This document shows, piece by piece, positions 58,020-64,000 of a stretch of 64,000 nt of DNA. Source of the DNA: Mesostigma viride. Taxonomy: Eukaryota; Streptophyta; Mesostigmatophyceae; Mesostigmatales; Mesostigmataceae. Position 1 is the stretch's first letter. Each line of letters opens with the position of its first letter. The notes beneath the pieces were generated by a model. It was not told where the DNA came from. It was given only the letters and a program-made list of their open reading frames with translations, and made no database searches. The position numbers and the translations under genes were made by a program. Location of the stretch: positions 2,747,975-2,811,974 of the forward strand of contig RPFO01000253.1 in the NCBI GenBank assembly GCA_009746045.1. Direction: 5' to 3'.

Positions 58020-60085
58020 TTCATACAGTAAAAATTCACACTTACGGGTCTCCACAAATCAAACTAAAATGCATAACTACAACACAATGCCCCCCCCAAA
58101 CGCCCGCACTCGCGAAATCACCAAACGCAAGGCGAAAGTAGTACAATTCGCCAGCGTTAACCTAAACAAAAGAAAGCTTTTTTTCCCCTTGAATGCGGGA
58201 TACAATGGCCAACTCCTGTGCTTTTTATAAATGACCCAACTGCTGAGCCGGTCATGCGAGAGTGAACGCTGGTGTGAAGTCCATAAATTGTTGTCGTCCG
58301 CCATGAACCTCTGCTGGGACCTCTTCTGCCCTTCTTGATTCGGGAATTGCTAAGTCAATCTAATTCTGCCTGCCATGCCATCCCAGCCTGCCTGTCACCG
58401 CCTGCGTTTAATTCAAGTTTCAACCGCGGGGGCGTAAAACTGGCGGGAAATGGTGCACACACCCCGCCATCAGTACCCCCCTCCCACACGTTTAAGATTA
58501 GGGTCCGACCAATCCAGGGCTCACGATCTTAAGGAATCTTACTACTGTGATTCTATTTTACGAAGTTCTACTACATCAACATATATACTAAATTTTGTAA
58601 AACGCAGCCGTGGCACAATTTTAGCTAACACTCTTTCGAACGGCTTTCGGATCCAGCCACTCAGCGGCGCGACTTACAGTCCGCTTGACGAATGAGCTGC
58701 GCGAAATTTCGTTGCGACCAATCACGAAAAGGTCAAACCACGGCGCGCCCATTTTTGAGGTTTCTGAAGCGTTACATCCAGATGAGCCATTTGGCAGAGG
58801 TCCGTATGCCCAGATTGCAGCAGGAGCCAAACTCTGCGATTTCCTGTGTTCGCGAGCTCCAGATACTGTATAACCGTCGCAAACTTTTGGGCTGTTGGAC
58901 CAAACTTTCCATTGACAAAATCCCGTTACAAACGCGCAGGAAGTTCACACGTGGATTTTCGTCTGCTCCACCGCCTGTAAGCGGGTCTGAGGGCCATGGT
59001 CGGCCGATGTTAGGCACGTCTTGCACAAAGACCCATGTCACGTAATTGTACCGCGTAAATCATTGACCTCCGACGTAGTTGACGTAACGTAAATTGGTCT
59101 GGCGGTCCAGGGCAGACCCACAGTGAATATAAAATGCGTAGGTCGGGCAGGTAATTGCGCCATAGCCAAGGAAATACCTCGTGCATCATAGAGTTGTCAC
59201 GTGACTTTTGTGAAAATGTCTTACCGTTGAGCGCGCGCATACGGATATGGCTGTCAACGTGCCATTGTGGTCGAAACGTTGGGTTCCGCAGCTTGAAATG
59301 GGTCAGATGATGACCCCTGAACGACGATGCGTTATTCTGGTACGTCAAGTATTATCAGATTCACGGAATTGGGAAGCTACGTAGTGGTTATTACCTCTGC
59401 CTTGGTCTTCACCATCAGACGAGACGTCCCAGTTGGTATCGCCGGCATCCTTCTTGGTAGCTTCCCTCTGCATGGGCCTTCCTTCGTTTCACGGAAGTCC
59501 GCTGCACCAACTGCTGGGAACGTCGTCGCGTTAGACGTCATCTTTGCATGTATAATCAGCATGGTAACGCTGACGGATGCATGGATAGAGCGGCCATGGC
59601 CGCCTCTGCACTAGCATTAGTATCCGTGACGTATGAGCATGTCGGCCGCGCAGAACCCGGCCAGGTCATTATCGAGGCAGGTACGGCAATTCGTTTTCGT
59701 GTTGTTTGCTTGGAAACTCGCACGTCCATTCATGTCTTATGGTGGATACATTAGCGGTAATTGCAACAGCTTTCCATGCCTGCTAATGGAGGGGTTTTAG
59801 CCTCTATATTGCACAGTTTGTGGCATTTCTAATTGGCGGGATACCGTTCAGTGAGTGTAAGGTCGCGTCGTATTTGAATTTCAGCATATTTGGCAGTCAA
59901 TTGTGGTCAATTATACTGCCTCATCGTTGTATCACATGGCAGTGTAGGCTGTTTGCGCGCGTGTAGTAAGCCACACACATCGGTAAACGCGGGCATTGTA
60001 CTCAGTGAGACAACTCATTGATTATATATGGGTCAAATGGGCTATCCGGGTGGCCGGTTTCACCAGAGGAAAGCACCATTTGACT
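58020..60085. other. 2-kb intergenic region upstream of the PQBP1-like gene
   Basis: The best candidate is a 95-codon plus-strand frame at 59,327-59,614 with two hydrophobic stretches (SYVVVITSALVFTI and VALDVIFACIISMVTL), but it shows no family motif and could be chance. Nothing else is recognised. Confidence 0.4.
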
Positions 60086-60089
60086 TTCT

Positions 60090-60316
60090 TTTTTCCCACG
60101 TCTCCATAGCGATGTAATGCTCACACGGGTCATATTGCCGCACCCACAGGGAATGCCAGATCGTTTCGACGGGTCCGATTGTGCACCCAGTGGCTTGATG
60201 CCTGTGGCATGAAGGAAGGGGGGGGTCTCTACCCCCATGCCCGTTGTGCTCACTCACAACTTAAAAGCACTCTGGTGCTCTGTGACTCTCCAATGGGAGC
60301 ACGTGTTTAATTAATT
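60090..60316 (+). mobile_element. solo 3' end of a family A retroelement
   Basis: Collinear with the family A 3' UTR (TAATGCTCACACGGGTCATAT, GCATGAAGGA, TTAAAAGCACT), ending in the stem-loop word CTCTCCAATGGGAG (60,286-60,299) and a short TTAATTAATT tail. ORF1 is absent. Confidence 0.75.
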
Positions 60317-60485
60317 GGGCTCTCCAACTAAATTGTCAAATGCTGGGTTCAGTTGAGGTTTCTGACCCTCCCCTGAAAAAAAAATGGGGGGATATACTTT
60401 TTATGTGTCACAAAATGATCGTCTCTTGGCTCAGTTGGACTAAATGTATCATTAAATATAATTAAATTTAGTTTAATTATAACAT

Positions 60486-63254
60486 GACCCTGGTCGCAAC
60501 TACCTCGCTCTGCTGCTGGACGCCAACGCCACGCTACCACCGGGTACTGGCGGATGTCAGCACGCCCCCAACGGTACGGTCTCCAATGCCAACACTGAAC
60601 TTTTTGCTGATTTGCTTACGACATGCGATTTGGTCACTGCCAACACTCGCTTTCCACATAGTCCAGATGCTTTGGTCACACACACCTCGCCAACTGGCAC
60701 TGAACGCTGCATTGACTATGTTGTAATGCGCAAGCGTCATCAAGGATCTGTACTTGCTGCTCGCTCGCATGTGATCCCCCTGGTGCGCTCCGATCATCGC
60801 ATCGTCACCGCCCGCATCCGCCTGCGATCCCCCTCGCCCTTTCGTAAGCACGTGGCACCCCCTGATTTGCGCGCACTTCAGTTGCTCGAGAAATCTGACG
60901 ACGCTCTGGAGGACTTCCCTGAAAAACGCGCCCACAAGCGCGCCGCAGAGGCGTTCGTCGACGCGCTGGACATCCCGGCCAGCCACGCCCAGCTGTTCGC
61001 TGCCGGCCCGGCATCGGCCCTTCGGCACCTCGCTGACAAGCTGCCCGCGGCCGGGGCCCTACTGCCCCCCCGCCGCCCGCCCCGCTTCACCAGCCTGCAC
61101 CGGCTCCCCGCCGTCATCCAGGCCCGGCAAGCCCTGCGCGACAACAGCGACCCGGCCCGCTACGCCCGCCTCAAAGCCGATTACCACTCGGCCATCCGGC
61201 AGGCGACCAAGGAGCAGGAGGACCTTCATGTCCGCGAGTACTTCGCCCACCTCAAGGACCAGCACGGCAAGTACGCCTGGACCCGCCTGCGTCACGCCCA
61301 ACGGCCCGCCGGCGGCGCGCAGCCGGCGCCGCGGACGCTCTCTGGCTCACCGCAGCAGCAGCTCGACCAGTGGTATTCCTCCCAGTCCCGGCTGCTCGGC
61401 GCCCCCCCGCCGCCTCCGCCGCTTGGCCCTCTGGCGGCCGCACGCCTGGCAGTAGCACCGGCGGACGTCCCTGCGCCGCCCACGCCGCCCGCCGCTGAGC
61501 AGGACTACACGTACCCAGCCTTGACGGAACCCCTGGCCGACCCCAACGAGCTCCCGCCGTTCACCGAGCTCGAGCTGAGCACCGCCGCCAAGCAACTCCG
61601 CTTTTATGCCGCCGTTGGACCTGACCAGCTCCCAGCCCCGGTGATTAAGCTGACGGCGCTCACGGGGTTCCTGCTCGACGTCTGCAACCGGATCCTGCTT
61701 GCCGACGCGCCGCCGATTCCTGAGTGGCAGCACAGCTACCGTATTATGCTGTACAAAAACAAAGGTTCCCCTGACGACCCCGCCAACTACAGAGGAGTCT
61801 GCATCCAGAGCGCCGCACTTAAGTTGTTCATGCGCATGATCCTCAACCGCCTTCGTTCTGCTCTCGACTGTCACCTTGGCGAAAGTCAAATGGGCTTCCG
61901 TCCTGGGCGCAACGCCGTCATGGCCATCTTTGTCGCGCGTTGCCTCTTCGAGGAAATCGCTCTCCTGCAACCTGGTGAGTTTCCCGCCATCCTGATCTTC
62001 GTCGACTTCATCAAGGCTTTTGATTCTGTCCTCTGGGACGCTCTATGGGCTGTACTTGCTCGCGCTCGCGTCCCCACTCCCCTGATTACCGTCATCCGCA
62101 CGCTGTATGAGGGGTCGACCACTTCGGTGCGCACTCAACACGGAATTACCCCGCCATGCCCACTGCAGACCGGCGTCTGGCAGGGTTGCGTCCTGTCGCC
62201 GTACCTGTTTATTATTGTAGTGGATTATGTTATGCGCCAGGCACGTGCTCGCTTTGCTAGCATTGCAAGCCGTGCCCCTGGCCTAGCGATCACGAACGAG
62301 CTTGGGGAAGGGGGGCCGACTAACAAGCAGAATTTACTAGCTGACCTCATTTATGCCGACGACATCACGCTCATCGAGAAGCCGGAGTCTGCCCAACTTT
62401 GGCTGGACTGCCTGGCGCTCGAGGCTCGGGCGGTTGGTCTAGAAATCAGCCCCAAAACGGAGGCCCTGGCCCTCGGCATGGCAGGGCCCCCACCCACACT
62501 CCGCCTCTTAGACGATGCCGAGGTCAACTACCCTCCTTCAGGCCGCTTCAAGCTGCTCGGCAGTTGGCTTCCCGACTGCGAGGACGACATGACGACACGG
62601 ATCGGCATGGCGTGGGCGCACCTCCATGACCACCGCCGCTGGTGGAGCAACCCCGCCCTACCCCGGATCGTCAAGCGTGACCTCTTCAAGGTCGTCATTC
62701 TGACGATCCTGACCTACGGCGCCGAGACGTGGACACTGATGCAGGAGCTGGAGCAACGACTTGACGGCGCCGTCACGAAGATGCTGCGCAAGGCCCTTAA
62801 CATCCCCTTTGGTTTGCACATTAGTAATGAGGATTTGTACGCTGATTTGCCCTATGTTTCCCACATTATTAGGCACAGGCGCCTGGGCCTAGCCGGGCAC
62901 CTGGCCCGCACAGATCAGGTAGATACATCAGATAGACTAGCTGGCACCAAGCCCGCCCAGCCTGGGCGATATGTCCTCACCTGGCGTGCCCCCGGCCGCG
63001 CGCGGCAGGGCCGCCACCCGTGGACTTTTCGTGATAGACTCGGCATGGACATGTGCTACACTAGACGTGACGGGCTCACCCCCGGGCAGCCTCCTGGTTT
63101 GTCTGTAATATGGAGGCAGATGGTGCGCAAGGATAGATGGCAAGTAGTGATGAAGGAGACCACCCCCAAGCCTGTGGGGGCTCCGCGTGTGACCAAGTAT
63201 GGCATTCATAGCGATTCGGGCCGCGGTGCCCACACCCCTGTAACTAGGACCTAG
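60486..63254 (+). CDS. LINE ORF2: partial APE-type endonuclease plus reverse transcriptase (922 codons, 5'-incomplete)
   Basis: Open from the truncation point to TAG. Residues 1-~118 are the C-terminal half of an exonuclease-endonuclease-phosphatase fold: ALLLDANATLPPG, TNTELFADLLTTCD, ERCIDYVVMRK and SDHRIVTARIR (the catalytic Asp/His end). A ~260-residue linker rich in Ala/Pro follows. The reverse transcriptase then shows AGPDQLPAPV-like motif 0, YRIMLYKNKGSPDDPANYRG, GFRPGRNAVMAIF, motif A FVDFIKAFDSV, LQTGVWQGCVLSPYLF and motif C YADDITLIEK (62,352-62,381). The C-terminal domain contains HRRLGLAGHLAR and WRQMVRKDRW, typical of non-LTR elements. No RNase H domain or CCHC knuckle was seen. 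The absence of stops over 2.7 kb suggests recent insertion. Part of it is homologous to the decayed fragments at 1540-3370. Confidence 0.9.
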   Translation, partial: DPGRNYLALLLDANATLPPGTGGCQHAPNGTVSNANTELFADLLTTCDLVTANTRFPHSPDALVTHTSPTGTERCIDYVVMRKRHQGSVLAARSHVIPLVRSDHRIVTARIRLRSPSPFRKHVAPPDLRALQLLEKSDDALEDFPEKRAHKRAAEAFVDALDIPASHAQLFAAGPASALRHLADKLPAAGALLPPRRPPRFTSLHRLPAVIQARQALRDNSDPARYARLKADYHSAIRQATKEQEDLHVREYFAHLKDQHGKYAWTRLRHAQRPAGGAQPAPRTLSGSPQQQLDQWYSSQSRLLGAPPPPPPLGPLAAARLAVAPADVPAPPTPPAAEQDYTYPALTEPLADPNELPPFTELELSTAAKQLRFYAAVGPDQLPAPVIKLTALTGFLLDVCNRILLADAPPIPEWQHSYRIMLYKNKGSPDDPANYRGVCIQSAALKLFMRMILNRLRSALDCHLGESQMGFRPGRNAVMAIFVARCLFEEIALLQPGEFPAILIFVDFIKAFDSVLWDALWAVLARARVPTPLITVIRTLYEGSTTSVRTQHGITPPCPLQTGVWQGCVLSPYLFIIVVDYVMRQARARFASIASRAPGLAITNELGEGGPTNKQNLLADLIYADDITLIEKPESAQLWLDCLALEARAVGLEISPKTEALALGMAGPPPTLRLLDDAEVNYPPSGRFKLLGSWLPDCEDDMTTRIGMAWAHLHDHRRWWSNPALPRIVKRDLFKVVILTILTYGAETWTLMQELEQRLDGAVTKMLRKALNIPFGLHISNEDLYADLPYVSHIIRHRRLGLAGHLARTDQVDTSDRLAGTKPAQPGRYVLTWRAPGRARQGRHPWTFRDRLGMDMCYTRRDGLTPGQPPGLSVIWRQMVRKDRWQVVMKETTPKPVGAPRVTKYGIHSDSGRGAHTPVTRT

Positions 63255-63348
63255 ATAGCTTATACCATCCATTCCATCCCATGTTCCCCTCCCACTGAGG
63301 ACTTATGCTCACGTGACGCAGTCACGTGTCTATTAATTAATTAATTAA
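60486..63348 (+). mobile_element. 5'-truncated LINE with open endonuclease/RT frame (family D)
   Basis: Begins abruptly inside the endonuclease domain at the junction with AT-rich DNA and ends in the palindrome CACGTGACGCAGTCACGTG (63,310-63,328) plus a (TTAA)n tail to 63,348. It is the only copy in the window that could supply reverse transcriptase, although the missing N-terminal endonuclease makes this copy non-autonomous. No target-site duplication could be confirmed. Confidence 0.88.
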
Positions 63349-63439
63349 TGACACCGAAAGGCTTGCATCACTCCCCGGACAGGAGAACTTTTGCGGATGA
63401 CTGTAGGTGTAAGTTGGCGATGCCATGGTAACCGGAGAC

Positions 63440-63517
63440 GTCCGTCCTATAGTCAGCAAAATTGGTGCGAGAGGTCCCCAGTTCGATTCCGGTCGGATTC
63501 ATTTGCAGATCGCGTTT
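63440..63517 (+). other. tRNA-like sequence (pseudo-tRNA or SINE head)
   Basis: Contains an A-box-like word (ATAGTCAGCAAAATTGG) and a good B-box (AGTTCGATTCC, 63,480-63,490), with GTCCGTC and GTCGGAT able to pair as an imperfect acceptor and TTTTT at 63,513. The span from acceptor to acceptor is only ~59 nt, so an anticodon arm is missing and the T stem mispairs. Not a functional tRNA as written. Confidence 0.45.
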
Positions 63518-63584
63518 TTCCGCGTTTTCCGCGGCCCGGCACTGAACGCAAATGGTTTTCACCTTTGCGGAGTGCCTGATCAGA

Positions 63585-63635
63585 ATAACATGACACCGTT
63601 GGGAGAGCATCATGTAACACGTATTCCCTTGCTTG
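63585..63635 (-). mobile_element. solo retroelement 3' end, family C (inverted)
   Basis: On the minus strand: ATACGTGTTACATGATG, the stem-loop word CTCCCAACGGTG (63,605-63,594), then TCATGTTATTC. It lacks a clear TTAA tail. Confidence 0.5.
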
Positions 63636-63639
63636 ATGG

Positions 63640-64000
63640 ATGGGGGTGAGAGAAGCCGCTGTTACGTCGCGTAACAATTCGTTGTAGTTACGGACGTAAA
63701 TTAGGTCCTTTGCCTCGGTTGTCCCTAGGTTTACGTTTAGGCTCCTACCGGGACATTATTGTCCTCGTAACAGTACTGTGGTACATTGGGTGCCGTTGGG
63801 CGCCGCGCCGCGTACTTTACTAGTGGTCCTGATCCTGTGGTAGAATGTAGTGGACCAGCGTGCATCAGTAGATTTAGTGGACCAGCGTGCACCTGTAGGC
63901 GAGGGCCATGTCGGCCCGAGCGTGTTGGACCGTTGGTGACCATTTATGCGCGTTCTACCCCTTGTGTGTGCACTCGGCGTGTGTTAAGTGAATTGACACA
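63640..64000. other. no supported gene at the right edge
   Basis: Only a short direct repeat (GTGGACCAGCGTGCA at 63,849 and 63,878) was noticed. Confidence 0.5.

Noticed and set aside
57188-58141. Frames of 100-200 codons on both strands across PQBP1-like exon 1
   Set aside because: Shadows of a GC-rich low-complexity exon. The minus-strand frame with MAGRGRHMALPAWMTK fits the downstream exons in phase.
63368-63677. Minus-strand frames with NRTGDLSHQF and GIELGTSRT
   Set aside because: These are typical antisense translations of tRNA-like sequence; the plus strand carries A/B boxes there.

Overview
The window is nuclear DNA from a eukaryote, most likely a unicellular green alga or a related photosynthetic protist. 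The grounds are GT-AG spliceosomal introns in every multi-exon gene, L1-type non-LTR retroelements, dense micro- and minisatellites, a WW-domain protein resembling the plant PQBP1-like family, and a circularly permuted initiator tRNA gene, an arrangement known mainly from red algae, prasinophyte green algae and nucleomorphs. The species cannot be fixed from the sequence alone.

Layout. 1-1,400: tetranucleotide microsatellites, then about four ~184-bp repeats. 1,540-9,000: a nested retroelement cluster with three copies of one L1-ORF1-only family; one sits inside an older reverse-transcriptase pseudogene and one inside a MITE. 9,000-16,900: mostly non-coding, with a 1.1-kb microsatellite block (11,685-12,769), two very short retroelement 3' ends and an unidentified intron-containing coding region on the minus strand. 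16,971-20,562: three-exon gene for a single-pass membrane Kelch protein. 21,598-25,000: a 532-bp MITE, a second ORF1-only retroelement family and a CGT repeat. 25,610-30,057 (minus): three-exon gene that joins an N6-methyl-AMP/adenosine deaminase-like enzyme to an omega-type glutathione S-transferase and a hydrophobic C-terminus. 31,156-31,249: permuted initiator tRNA-Met. 34,819-58,019 (minus): seven-exon PQBP1-like gene whose 15.3-kb fifth intron is almost entirely nested minisatellite (61-bp and 25-bp units) and splits a WW domain. 60,090-63,348: retroelement 3' ends and a 5'-truncated LINE with an open 922-codon endonuclease/reverse-transcriptase frame.

The genes do not form a pathway. 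The unifying theme is the retroelement population. At least four families end in a small stem-loop followed by a TTAA-rich (once GAATT) tail, and target-site duplications are still readable for five insertions. Several elements carry only an ORF1 protein and would need reverse transcriptase in trans. Exon boundaries were inferred from splice signals, phase agreement and domain continuity, not from transcripts.
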